This document shows, in pieces, positions 17,365-26,900 of a DNA stretch of 64,000 nt. The stretch is taken from contig NZ_LZFW01000013.1 of assembly GCF_001676025.1 (NCBI RefSeq), forward strand, positions 156,753 to 220,752, written 5' to 3'. The position numbers and the translations under genes were made by a program. This DNA is from Vibrio sp. UCD-FRSSP16_30 (GTDB taxonomy: Bacteria > Pseudomonadota > Gammaproteobacteria > Enterobacterales > Vibrionaceae). How positions within the stretch are numbered: the first letter of the stretch is position 1; the number at the start of each line of letters is the position of its first letter. The notes beneath the pieces are model-generated. The model searched no databases. It was not told where the DNA came from and saw only the letters and a list, made by a program, of their open reading frames with translations.

Positions 17365-18255
17365 CTACTTTTTACTTACTGCATGTCTGTTTTTGGTCAT
17401 CTCAACGAATGCTTGAATATGCTCACACTCTTTATCTGTCACTCTTACACAGGCATAAAGGTGTCGACGTATTCCCTTACCTAATGAACGTGTTGTGATC
17501 AGCTCTTGATTTTCAAAGGTGCGTACTGCCCACTCAGGAAGAGCCGCCACGCCAAAACCACCCGAGACCATCTGCAATAATGTCGAAGTATTATCGACTT
17601 TTTTCCATTTCAGAGGCTCACAGTGGTTGGGTTTTAAAAATAAATTATAAACATCCATGCGCCGCTTATCGACAGGATAAGTCAAGAGTACCGTGGAAGA
17701 TAAGTCGTTGGCATCAATATGATTTTGTATAGCAAGAGGGTGATCGATACTCATGACTAATTTAAGCTCGTAGCTAAATAACGGCAAAAAGTGTAAGTCA
17801 CCTCGAGATTCCACATCCGAAGTAATCATCACATCAATTTCACCTGCAAGTAAACGCTCTAAGGGGTGTTGGTGAAAACCCGCTTCAAGATCGACATCCA
17901 GAGAAGAAAACGATGCTTGAAACTGTTTAATGGTTGGCAATAACCATTGGAAACAACTATGACAATCAATGGCTAATGTAAAGCGGGAATTAATTTCTGG
18001 CTGAGTAAGCTCTTTCTCTGTCGCTGCTATTTGTGGTAGTACGCTATTGGCAAGAGTAATCACCGACTGGCCTTGTGAGGTAAATCGGATTGGCTTAGTT
18101 TTTCGATAAAATAACTGCGCACCAATGCGAACTTCTAACTCTTTAAGTTGATGAGAGATAGCAGATTGAGTGATATGTAGGTTCTTTGCACACGCGGCTA
18201 TAGAGCCAAATTTAGCTAGCCCCTGCATTGTCCTTAAATGTTTTAACTCTAACAT
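17365..18255 (-). CDS. metR: MetR, LysR-type activator of methionine genes
   Basis: A 296-residue LysR-type regulator. The helix-turn-helix is at residues 17-36 (SIAACAKNLHITQSAISHQL). The co-inducer domain contains AIDCHSCFQWLLPTIKQF and the later LLTYPVDKRRMDVYNLFLKP and VDNTSTLLQMVSGGFGVAALPEW, all close to MetR, whose co-inducer is homocysteine. The upstream region has a tandem MetJ box (18310-18325), matching repression of metR by MetJ in E. coli. Its target metE lies 10 kb away with a MetR box. Unlike in E. coli, metR and metE are not adjacent and divergent here. Confidence 0.92.
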   Translation of the reverse strand: MLELKHLRTMQGLAKFGSIAACAKNLHITQSAISHQLKELEVRIGAQLFYRKTKPIRFTSQGQSVITLANSVLPQIAATEKELTQPEINSRFTLAIDCHSCFQWLLPTIKQFQASFSSLDVDLEAGFHQHPLERLLAGEIDVMITSDVESRGDLHFLPLFSYELKLVMSIDHPLAIQNHIDANDLSSTVLLTYPVDKRRMDVYNLFLKPNHCEPLKWKKVDNTSTLLQMVSGGFGVAALPEWAVRTFENQELITTRSLGKGIRRHLYACVRVTDKECEHIQAFVEMTKNRHAVSKK

Positions 18256-18309
18256 CTTGCATCCTTGTTATCTCAACACCGATAACATACCTTTCTCACC
18301 TACACATGT

Positions 18310-18325
18310 AAACGTCTAGATGGCT
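18310..18325 (-). promoter_or_regulatory. Tandem MetJ boxes upstream of metR
   Basis: On the minus strand AGCCATCT is directly followed by AGACGTTT, two contiguous 8-bp met boxes (consensus AGACGTCT; 5/8 and 7/8 matches), 55 bases upstream of the metR ATG. MetJ repression in the presence of S-adenosylmethionine is inferred. Confidence 0.6.
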
Positions 18326-18423
18326 AAAGTTAGATTTCATAGAAGCTAGATATAGACATAAATTGAACAGGGCTTAACATTTGCATCATGTTAAGCCTTA
18401 ACATTTATGTCCATCATATTAAA

Positions 18424-18576
18424 TTAATGAGACATTGTTGAATAAACAACAATGGCGCACCAAGCAGAAAAAATGCCATAAAATACTAAAAACTTAGGGA
18501 TAGTTTTTGCTCTTTCCTGAGCTTGCTTATTACGCTCATCAACACGGTTTACCTTTAAAATCTCTGATAATTGCAT
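18424..18576 (-). CDS. Small single-pass membrane protein (50 aa)
   Basis: Starting from the ATG at 18576, preceded by AAGGAAAAGTCGT, the product is 50 residues: a charged N-terminal half (MQLSEILKVNRVDERNKQ then AQERAKTIPK) and one hydrophobic helix (FLVFYGIFSAWCAIVVYS) ending TMSH. The N-terminus should lie in the cytoplasm. An upstream in-frame start at 18645 would add 23 residues but has no better ribosome site. I do not recognise the family. It lies upstream of metR in the same direction, with 168 bases between them. Confidence 0.6.
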   Translation of the reverse strand: MQLSEILKVNRVDERNKQAQERAKTIPKFLVFYGIFSAWCAIVVYSTMSH

Positions 18577-18645
18577 ACGACTTTTCCTTATCAACAGCAG
18601 ATTCAAATCAGTATAAATAGAGTACACCACTATGAAACAATGCAC

Positions 18646-19026
18646 ATCAAATACCCATTATATTCATGTGAGCATGCTCTAAATTATCGTTATGTATTGG
18701 TCGTTATCTCATAAGATGAACAACCCACTAACAACAAACCCCATTTTATTATTAATACTCTAAATTAAATATCCATATCAAAGCCAACGATAACAATATG
18801 TTAAGTAACACCCCATAAACCTTGAGCATTAAATCACTACAGATCGTACATTTTTCATACTACGCACCGCAGATCACACTATAATATTACTTGTGTAGGG
18901 ATAAAAATTAGCAAAAAGACACTGCTATTTAATGATGTAGTGTTCTGTTTTGTATAACACCACAATTTGGTTATCACGCTGTACCGAGGTGCTGGTCTTT
19001 ATTCATTTTGTGGACTCACATGGAGG
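18646..19026. other. Intergenic region upstream of the Tad-like pseudopilin genes
   Basis: This 380-base, AT-rich stretch has no convincing gene. A good -10 hexamer TATAAT at 18880-18885 points rightward toward the pseudopilin genes, but no clear -35 is visible. An open frame from TTG at 18967 runs into the first pseudopilin gene and is probably not its start. Confidence 0.5.
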
Positions 19027-19518
19027 ATGGCTGTGTTTCATTTTCGAAGAGAGAAAAGGCGATCTAAACAAATCGGCGCTGCATTAATAGAGTTCGCTAT
19101 TGTGGCAACGCTGCTGTTTGCTTTGCTATTTACTATTGTTGATTTTGCATTGTACGGTTATGTCAAATTAACCATGCAGCACGCCGTTCGCGAAGGTGCC
19201 CGTTATGCCATTACTGGCCGAAATGATTTAGACCCTGATGAAGATGAAGACGGTAGCCAAGAACGTGCAAAAGCTATTTTACAAAAGATCAATTTAACGT
19301 CAAACGGACTCCTCTCTAAAGTAGCTATTACCGATGGAATCAAAGTCAGCTCAAATGGTAATTATATTACTGATGGTACATTCGGCACATCAGGAGAAGC
19401 CATCGTACTTGAAATAGCTTGTGAGTGGCCTACGGTCAGCCCAATTATTTATCCTCTATTAACCGAAGGTAAATACAAGTTCACCGTAAAAACTGCCATG
19501 AAAAACGAAGCATTTTGA
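19027..19518 (+). CDS. TadE-like pseudopilin 1
   Basis: A 163-residue protein if started at ATG 19027. GGAGG is only 1-2 bases from that ATG, so GTG at 19033 is an alternative. A basic N-terminus (FRREKRRSKQ) is followed by IGAALIEFAIVATLLFALLFTIVDFALYGYVKLTMQHAVREGARYA. This G-AxxEFA/VD motif, with Glu at position 5 of the processed helix, is the TadE signature, cut by a TadV-type prepilin peptidase. The C-terminal part is a small globular domain. It is translated with two further pseudopilin genes; their 3' and 5' ends nearly touch. Confidence 0.75.
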   Translation: MAVFHFRREKRRSKQIGAALIEFAIVATLLFALLFTIVDFALYGYVKLTMQHAVREGARYAITGRNDLDPDEDEDGSQERAKAILQKINLTSNGLLSKVAITDGIKVSSNGNYITDGTFGTSGEAIVLEIACEWPTVSPIIYPLLTEGKYKFTVKTAMKNEAF

Positions 19519-19532
19519 TAAAGGAACTATCA

Positions 19533-20147
19533 ATGAACACTCCAGTTTCTTACCCACAGCACTCTTCTTCAGCTCCCTCTCATTTCGCACCCTCTTATTC
19601 AAGAGTTAAAGGTCTTGCCTCTGTTGAGATGACCTTTATCGTGCCGATTTTACTGCTTATTATGATGGGTATTTTCGAGCTTACCCAAGTTATTCAAGCC
19701 AACAATATTATTATTAGTATCAGTCGTGAGGGCGCCAACTTAATCTCTCGCAACAGCTCGCAAACCCCTGAACAAGTAATGGATACCATTGCCTCTACCT
19801 CAGACCCTCTCAATCTAGATCAAGACGGAATCATCTACATTAACCTCGTCGTTGGCCGAGAAGACGATAGTGGTAACCCTATTGATCCGGTATTAAATCA
19901 ACAATATCGGTGGGGAGACTTTGGCTACTCAGCACAAAGCTCAACTTGGGATGAATGCACACAATGGGGAGGCTCAGATAATGGCACTTGTGACATAGGT
20001 GATACCGACCCTGTATTAACCAACTTCCCACTGCAGTTAGACAGCGGAGAATCAGTGTATGTCGTCGAGGTCATCTATCGTTATTCGCCCATTTCAACTC
20101 TAATATTTGATAGTGATTTTACTATCAAAGAATTGACCTATTTATAA
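19533..20147 (+). CDS. TadE/TadF-like pseudopilin 2
   Basis: A 204-residue protein starting at ATG 19533 with AAGGAACTATCA upstream. The helix VKGLASVEMTFIVPILLLIMMGIFELTQVIQANNIIISISREGANL keeps the TadE/F pattern, with Glu five residues into the processed segment. The rest is a periplasmic domain with two Cys (WDECTQWGGSDNGTCDIGD) that could form a disulfide. It lies between the TadE-like and TadG-like genes (14 bases before, 9 bases after). Confidence 0.72.
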   Translation: MNTPVSYPQHSSSAPSHFAPSYSRVKGLASVEMTFIVPILLLIMMGIFELTQVIQANNIIISISREGANLISRNSSQTPEQVMDTIASTSDPLNLDQDGIIYINLVVGREDDSGNPIDPVLNQQYRWGDFGYSAQSSTWDECTQWGGSDNGTCDIGDTDPVLTNFPLQLDSGESVYVVEVIYRYSPISTLIFDSDFTIKELTYL

Positions 20148-20156
20148 GGAGTCATT

Positions 20157-21578
20157 ATGGATAAGACTCAGCAATCTAAAACAGCAAAGCATCAGCGCGG
20201 TCTCGCGGTTTTATTAACCGTTGTCGCCATGCCCTTTTTGTTAATCATGGCTGGATTAGCCATAGATTCAGGTAGAGCCTACAGTATGCAGGCTAAGCTA
20301 TTTGCCGCCGTCGATGCCGCCGGAATTGCCGCCGCGCGCGCCGTTTCAACTGGAGCGAGCAAGACACTGCGTGAAGCCAATGCTACAGCGGCGGCTCAAA
20401 AATACTTTGATGTGAATATTTCGGATGCACTAAAAAAAAGTAATCCCTCTTTATCTACCCCTATATTCACCTACGATGATGACGATAATATATTAATTTC
20501 TATCAGCGCTACCGCTGATATGCCAACCACCTTTATTCAACTGCTGGGTTTTGATAATTGGCCCATTGGCGTAGAAGCCGAGACCATTCGCAGACCTGTT
20601 GATATCTCCCTTGTTGTTGATAATTCTGGATCGCTTAGTGATGTATTTGATGTAGTGCAAATGCGCTCAAAAGAATTTTTAAGCAACTTTAACCCAGACT
20701 TTGATAGAGTTTCCGTCACACAGTACGGTATGGGTGCAGAAGCTGTCGTACCATTTAATACAGCACAGCGAAGCTTCAATAGCGGTGATATTGACGACAA
20801 AATAGATGCCATGCAATACGAAACCGATGGGGATAACCATTTTACCAATACTGCAGAAGGCTTTTATCAAGGATATGCTGAGTTTGATACTAATGATCCC
20901 ATTGCGGCTAATTTAAAAGTGATAGTGGTCTTTACCGATGGTGCGCCTAACACCTTTACTTCTAACTTTATCATCGATAACAACGACTCTTACCTTGCAT
21001 CCATCTCGACAACAAACTCTGAAGCGCGCGGACTGTGGGATCCCACCGTCATAATGCAACGAATTTCTTACACGCTCAGTAATGGTAAAATCGTTAGAGA
21101 AAACGGCAGTAATTCTGACAGCTATATTACTGACGGTGATGGTGATGATATTTACAAATACGTCACTATTTCAGCTAATGACAGCTACCAAGGTTTTTCA
21201 TTAACAGGTGGGCCTCGCGCCGGAAATGACACTTATACCTACTCTGGTAATAGCTCAAATAAAGGCGATTTTAAAACGCTAATAAGAGAGATTTCTCGAG
21301 ATCTTCCCGAGAAAATGGCCTATCAAGCCAGAGAGGATGGCATTTATGTGTTCACTCTGGGTTTAGGTGATGCTCTGCAAGATAATATGGGACACGGTAC
21401 GGGTGAGGATATGCTATATCGTATGGCCAATGATCCCGGCATGCTCAATAGAACAAATACAGCGGATGAGTTTGAAGCGGATCAAAAACAAGGTTTGTAT
21501 TGCTACGCCGAAGATGAAAAGGACTTAGGGCCTTGCTTTGATAAAATGCTTGATGTCATCATCCGATTAACCTTGTAA
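20157..21578 (+). CDS. TadG-like protein with von Willebrand factor A domain
   Basis: A 473-residue protein: a TadG N-terminus (HQRGLAVLLTVVAMPFLLIMAGLAIDSGRAYSMQAKLFAAVDAAGIAAARA, the TadE/G-type processed helix), then a vWA domain with the MIDAS motif D155-x-S157-x-S159 (DISLVVDNSGS) and VFTDGAPNTF. The region 245-400 is an insertion rich in Asp, Asn and Ser. TadG-type proteins are minor components of Flp/Tad pili and vWA domains bind ligands through metal. No flp pilin, TadA ATPase, RcpA secretin or TadV peptidase is near, so assembly must depend on genes elsewhere. Confidence 0.78.
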   Translation: MDKTQQSKTAKHQRGLAVLLTVVAMPFLLIMAGLAIDSGRAYSMQAKLFAAVDAAGIAAARAVSTGASKTLREANATAAAQKYFDVNISDALKKSNPSLSTPIFTYDDDDNILISISATADMPTTFIQLLGFDNWPIGVEAETIRRPVDISLVVDNSGSLSDVFDVVQMRSKEFLSNFNPDFDRVSVTQYGMGAEAVVPFNTAQRSFNSGDIDDKIDAMQYETDGDNHFTNTAEGFYQGYAEFDTNDPIAANLKVIVVFTDGAPNTFTSNFIIDNNDSYLASISTTNSEARGLWDPTVIMQRISYTLSNGKIVRENGSNSDSYITDGDGDDIYKYVTISANDSYQGFSLTGGPRAGNDTYTYSGNSSNKGDFKTLIREISRDLPEKMAYQAREDGIYVFTLGLGDALQDNMGHGTGEDMLYRMANDPGMLNRTNTADEFEADQKQGLYCYAEDEKDLGPCFDKMLDVIIRLTL

Positions 21579-21621
21579 TCAGGGTGAGATCACGAACGTT
21601 ATTTGAACAAAATCATGTGCA

Positions 21622-22326
21622 TTATCGGGAAGACAATATAATGTCGCCATAATAAGACTCTGCAATACCGCCGCTATTATCGGTATCGGTCATAATCGCG
21701 ACCATATCAATGTATCGATAACTTTGCAGATTAGCCTTATTACTTCCCTTATCTCCAAAGTATTGTACAAGATCTTGATACACATTTCGTTTCTCAGCAT
21801 ACCAATGCTGAGTATCCGATTTAGCACTTCTCAATGACATCATTTTAACGTTTGAACCCGCAAACGGGCTATCCCATACCTGCCCTTTCGCCTGTGAGCT
21901 AGACCATACATAGCTGATGGATTTGGTATTCCAAAACATCATTCCGCCATCAATGACCACATAAACTCGGGCAATAAAGTCATCACCCTGTTTTTCCTGT
22001 TCATCAAGATGAGGCAAGGTTTGTTTAGCAAGCCAAGACCAATTCAAATACGGCGTAGCGTGCAGATCAATACGCTTTTTAAGCATTAAACCGGACGCTG
22101 AGTTATGGCTCACCGCGTGAATCGCTGGTCTTCCTTGATACTGGGTGACGTGGTAACGCGTGGCGGTTGTAATATCTTTACTTTGCCAGTGCTTGATACC
22201 ATTGTCGGCAATGTTAGTTAAATTAATCGACGCACTCTCACCATCAAAGCTGACCAATAGCGCAATCAGTAATAGGCATTTTTCTGTCATACACTTTGGC
22301 TTAACCTTGATTATTTGAGCTAACAT
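21622..22326 (-). CDS. DUF3047 secreted protein
   Basis: About 234 residues with an N-terminal hydrophobic signal (CLLLIALLVSFDGESA). The mature part contains LNWSWLAKQTLPHLDEQEKQGDDFIARVYVVIDGG, AISYVWSS-type and NVYQDLVQYFGD segments typical of DUF3047, a family of periplasmic proteins of unknown function. The start is uncertain: ATG at 22341 overlaps the upstream stop (ATGA), while ATG at 22326 has GAGG at 8 bases. Either way it is translationally linked to the YgjV-like gene. It is convergent with the TadG-like gene. Confidence 0.72.
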   Translation of the reverse strand: MLAQIIKVKPKCMTEKCLLLIALLVSFDGESASINLTNIADNGIKHWQSKDITTATRYHVTQYQGRPAIHAVSHNSASGLMLKKRIDLHATPYLNWSWLAKQTLPHLDEQEKQGDDFIARVYVVIDGGMMFWNTKSISYVWSSSQAKGQVWDSPFAGSNVKMMSLRSAKSDTQHWYAEKRNVYQDLVQYFGDKGSNKANLQSYRYIDMVAIMTDTDNSGGIAESYYGDIILSSR

Positions 22327-22337
22327 TGCATCCAACC

Positions 22338-22868
22338 TCATTCATTGATCCTATTGGCAATCACGGGGCTGCGCTCGTCCATTTTCCACATTTTATAAAT
22401 GGTCACTATATTGGAGCCTATAAGGACAATTTCCAGTAAAGTACCACCAATGGAACCGACAATAATATTGCTAGCAAGCCAGCAAAACGAACCGAGTAGG
22501 AATCCTAATCGCATCGGGATGCCTTTTAAAAGAAAAATGCAATATGTGCCAATAGCGCTACCCATAATCGGTAAAACATCATGCCAACTTTCTATCATCG
22601 TACAGCCTATGACGACTGATATTAAGATGAATATATAAGCAATCCATTTTGATGAGCTAAATATAGCCGTCGTCGTTCTCAACGCTGACAGTAATGTACT
22701 GACGGCTGACATCACAGAGCCTATTAATAAATAATGAAACAGATGGTTGATGTTAAAAATGACCATAATGATCTTTAGCTTTTTATCGTCTTTTTGATAG
22801 AAAGCGGCAATACCAATCGCAAAACTGATAAATCCAACTATTTGCCCCCAAAAATGAAGCTCCATCAT
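22338..22868 (-). CDS. YgjV-family inner-membrane protein
   Basis: A 176-residue protein with about six membrane helices, starting MMELHFWGQIVGFISFAIGIAAFYQKDDKKLKI. The pattern of FxQKDDKKLK and FHYLLIGSVMSAVSTLLSALRTTTAIF is that of the YgjV family, whose function is unknown. A longer frame from GTG at 22901 exists but has no ribosome site; GGTGGG precedes the ATG at 22868. It leads a two-gene unit with the DUF3047 gene. Confidence 0.75.
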   Translation of the reverse strand: MMELHFWGQIVGFISFAIGIAAFYQKDDKKLKIIMVIFNINHLFHYLLIGSVMSAVSTLLSALRTTTAIFSSSKWIAYIFILISVVIGCTMIESWHDVLPIMGSAIGTYCIFLLKGIPMRLGFLLGSFCWLASNIIVGSIGGTLLEIVLIGSNIVTIYKMWKMDERSPVIANRINE

Positions 22869-22989
22869 TATGTTATGCCCACCCAAAACTGATTTATTCA
22901 CCTATCATATCTGCAAAATGTACGAAACACCTCTGATTTAGAGTCACCTGTGATTGTTTTTGAACTGCTTATCTAGCGTGGTTTTAAAA

Positions 22990-23041
22990 AACTAAAAAGG
23001 GTTTTTAAAACACTGACTCCTTTTTAGTTTGACGGTATACT
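22990..23041 (+). promoter_or_regulatory. kdgR promoter with overlapping inverted repeat
   Basis: A promoter is visible as CTGACT (23013-23018), a 17-base spacer and TATACT (23036-23041). A perfect 11-bp inverted repeat, AACTAAAAAGG (22990-23000) and CCTTTTTAGTT (23019-23029), has one arm exactly in the spacer. That position suits a repressor operator, perhaps autoregulation; it does not obviously match the enterobacterial KdgR box. Confidence 0.5.
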
Positions 23042-23073
23042 TTAGCTAAAGTTGAAATCAATAAAGGACGAGA

Positions 23074-23871
23074 ATGGACAAATCGACACAGCCTGAGGCG
23101 GTATCATCAGTACTCAAGGTATTTAACATTCTACAAGCACTTGCCAATCAAAAAGAAATCGGGGTATCTGAGCTTTCGCAGCATTTGATGATGTCAAAAG
23201 CAACCACCTATCGATTTTTACAAACGATGAAAACACTGGGTTTTGTCTCTCAAGAGGGAGAAACCGATAAATACGCATTAACTTTAAAATTATTCGAATT
23301 GGGTGCAAAAGCGTTAGAACACGTTGATCTAATCGATATTTCCGATAAAGAAATGCAAGAAATCTCTCGTCAAACCAACGAAACCGTCCATCTTGGTGCG
23401 CTTGACGAAGGGGCGATTATTTATCTACATAAGATTGATTCTAGCTATAACTTACGCATGCATTCACGCGTAGGCAGACGCAACCCGCTATACAGCACTG
23501 CCATTGGTAAAGTATTGCTAGCAGGGAAATCTCATCAAGACGCTATCGATATTCTTAAGCCAGTTGAATTTATTCAACACACTGATAAAACACATCAAAA
23601 CATTGAGCAATTAATGACAGAAGTGGACACAGTGGCAAGCCAGCATTATGGCGAAGATAACGAAGAACAAGAGCCGGGCTTACGCTGTATTGCCGCGCCA
23701 ATTTATGACCGATTAGGCCATATTATTGCCTCTGTTTCTGTGTCGTTTCCAACTGTGCGCTTTGATATTAATCGCAAACCTTATTATGTCGCGCTTTTAC
23801 AAAAAGCAGGCAAACGCATTTCAGAACAGCTAGGTTATCACGACTACCCTGTCACCAATCTCGATGATTAA
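23074..23871 (+). CDS. kdgR: KdgR, IclR-family repressor of pectin/KDG catabolism
   Basis: A 265-residue IclR-type regulator. The winged helix spans about 10-75 (VSSVLKVFNILQALANQKEIGVSELSQHLMM and KATTYRFLQTMKTLGFV). The effector domain has VHLGALDEGAIIYLHKIDSSYNLRMHSRVGRRNPLYSTAIGKVLLA and GEDNEEQEPGLRCIAAPIYDR, nearly word for word the E. coli/Dickeya KdgR pattern. KdgR senses 2-keto-3-deoxygluconate and controls pectin and hexuronate degradation. No kdu/kdg gene lies next to it here. AAAGGACGAG precedes the ATG. Confidence 0.9.
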   Translation: MDKSTQPEAVSSVLKVFNILQALANQKEIGVSELSQHLMMSKATTYRFLQTMKTLGFVSQEGETDKYALTLKLFELGAKALEHVDLIDISDKEMQEISRQTNETVHLGALDEGAIIYLHKIDSSYNLRMHSRVGRRNPLYSTAIGKVLLAGKSHQDAIDILKPVEFIQHTDKTHQNIEQLMTEVDTVASQHYGEDNEEQEPGLRCIAAPIYDRLGHIIASVSVSFPTVRFDINRKPYYVALLQKAGKRISEQLGYHDYPVTNLDD

Positions 23872-23888
23872 TAGCTAAGTTCGAGGGT

Positions 23889-23917
23889 CTAGGATTGGTA
23901 TCAGATACCAATCCTAG
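23889..23917. terminator. Bidirectional terminator hairpin between kdgR and the formate dehydrogenase fusion
   Basis: CTAGGATTGGTATC and GATACCAATCCTAG form a perfect 14-bp inverted repeat around one base, between convergent stop codons. Confidence 0.65.
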
Positions 23918-23933
23918 CAAGCCACTGCTCAGC

Positions 23934-26900
23934 CTAGTTCGTCATCTCGGTGCATTTCTTCACAACTTTAACTGCCGCGACTTTAAACTCAGGGATCTTA
24001 GAGTGTGGATCTTTAGCGGTATTTGTTAAACGGTTAACTGGCGATTCAGCAAAATGGAACGGAATAAACACCACCCCTTTTTGAATGCGCTTAGTGACAA
24101 ACGCAGCAATCTCTATCTCCCCTCGGCGAGTTGATACTGTCAGCATATCGCTATTTCCAATACCCAACTCTTCCGCATCCGCAACACTGATCATTGCTCT
24201 AGGACCGGCTAAGTTGTCCAGCCCCTTCGTTTTTCGCGTCATGGTACCCGTATGGAACTGCTGCAAGATACGGCCAGTGGTGAGAATAAGTGGGTACTCT
24301 TCATCAGGCAACTCTGCGGCATATCTAAATGGAATTGCCTCCATCTGCCCTCGCCCGCGAGTAAACTGCTCCTTGTGCATAATGCGCGTGCCTTGAGGAT
24401 TATTTTTATTACTCGGCCAGTGCTTGCCACTAGCTGGAATCGCATCCCAACCAAGGCCAGCATATTGCGGAGTGACCCGCGTGATTTCGTAAGTAATATC
24501 ACTCACATCTTGATAGCGCCAACCGCCCCCCATAGCATTCGCAATATCTTGAATGATCACCCAATCTTCTCGCGCCTCACCGGGCGGATTGACCACAGGA
24601 TTTAATCTTTGAACGCGACGTTCTGTATTGGTGAAATGACCTGATTTCTCAGCAAAGGAGCAAGAAGGAAGTACCACGTCTGCGTATTCAGCGGTTTCGG
24701 TTAAGAAAATATCCTGAACCACCAGAAAATCCAGAGCTTCTAGCCCTTCTAATACGTGCCTTTGATCCGGATCGCTTAGCACAGGGTTTTCCCCCATAAT
24801 ATAAAGCCCTCGCACCTCTCGCTTACACGCCGCATCAATAATTTCGGTGAGCGTTAACCCAGCTTCTGTCGGTAAATTTGGCGCATCCCATTCAATAGCA
24901 AATTTTTGATGAATCAACGGATTGTAGACTTTTTGATAACCGGGATAATTATTGGGTAATGCCCCCATATCACAAGCGCCCTGCACATTGGATTGACCTC
25001 GCAGTGGGTTAATCCCGCCACCTTCAATGCCAATATTTCCGCAAAGCAATTGTAAGTTAGCAATAGAGCGAACATTCTCATGCCCAGTAGTATGCTGAGT
25101 AATGCCCATTGCGTAATAAACCGCGGTGCGCTTGGCAGTACCTATGATGCGCGCCATCGCGTACACATCTTCTGCTTTGATACCTGTAACCAACTCCACT
25201 TTATCCAGCGCATAGTTAGGTGACATGACCTCTTGTAGCAAGGTATCGAAGCCATCGACACGCTCCTCAATGTATTCCATGTCATACCAACCATTTTTAA
25301 TGATTTGTTGCATAACACCATTTAGCAGCATCACATCGGTACCCGGTCTTTGCGCCAGATACAGTTCGGCATGATCGGCAAGTTCGATACGTTTCGGGTC
25401 AGCAACAATTAATCTTGCGCCGTGATGACGGATTGCTTGCTTAATATGTGAGGCAATAATCGGGTGCGCTGCGGTAGTATCCGAGCCAATCACAAACACC
25501 ACATCAGAGTGCTTAATGCTTGGAATATCATTGGTCATCGCGCCGCTACCAAGAGAGGCTTCAAGACCTGTCACCGTTGAGGCGTGACAAAGACGCGCGC
25601 AGTGATCGACATTATTAGTGCCTAGCTCACGACGCACAAATTTTTGGAAAGCGTAGTTATCTTCGTTGGTCGTTTTAGCCGATGAAAACCCTGCCAGTGC
25701 ATTGCCACCAAAGGATTGTTTGATGCTGCTAAATTTACTTGCCACCAGCTCAATCGCTTCTTCCCAAGAGGCTGGCTGTAACCAACCGTCTTTACGAATC
25801 AGCGGAGTGGTTAAGCGCGCATCGCTCCCGACAAAATCAAATCCAAAACGTCCCTTCACACAAAGCATGCCTTCATTTACTGGCGAGTCACCACCTTTCA
25901 CATAGCGAATTTCATTGGCCTGTTCGTCCACGTGCATGCTGACTTTACACCCCACACCGCAATAGGTGCAGATTGTATCCACCACTTTAAGTTGTTCGAT
26001 TCGCCCTTGCGCTTTATCACGGCCGTCCATCATTGCGCCGGTTGGGCACACCTGAATACAAGCTCCGCATTGAACACATGCCGAATCCCCCATCAAGGTC
26101 TGATTTTGACCAAAATTAGGACGACATTCAGGGCGAGCTGCGGGACGACCATCTTTATTGGTCATAAAACTGAGTACGCCATGTACTGACTGTTCGCGAC
26201 ATGCTTGCACGCACTGACCACAACTAATGCAGCGGTTGGCATCAAAGATAATGAACTCGGAACTGTCATCTACGGCAAATTTTTGACGAGAATCATTAGC
26301 GCGCATAACTTGCCAATCATCATCAGACTTAATATCGACAATACCGCTAAATGACTGTTTTGCATTATATTGCGTAGAATAGTCTCGCAAGTCGCAGTCG
26401 GTATTGGCTTGACAGCCACACTCCAAACAACGGGCGGCCTCCGCCATAGCTTGCGCATTATCAAAACCTAATTCAACTTCAGAAAAGCTTTGTTCACGCT
26501 GGCTACTGGTTAGCTCAGGCATGATTGAACGAGCCACTTTTTGGATATTTTGAAAGTGCACAGGATCAACCTGCTTTAGGTTTTTACCTTTACGAGAGTT
26601 AAACGGGACAACAGGGATATCTTGCATATCACCATCAAAAAAACGGTCAATAGCTTGCGCCACAATACGCCCATCGGCCACCGCTTCTATCGCCGTTGCT
26701 GGGCCGCGGCGAAAATCACCAATACTAAAAATATTTCCCGTCCCTGTATGCATGGTATCGGGGTTAACATCGGCTGTATTCCAGCGAGTCAACGGGATCT
26801 CAAGTGACTCATCATCCATAAAGCTCAAATCTGGCTTTTGCGATACTGCGGCGATCACCGTATCAAAATCTTCGGTAAAAAACTCACCCGTCGCTTTAGG

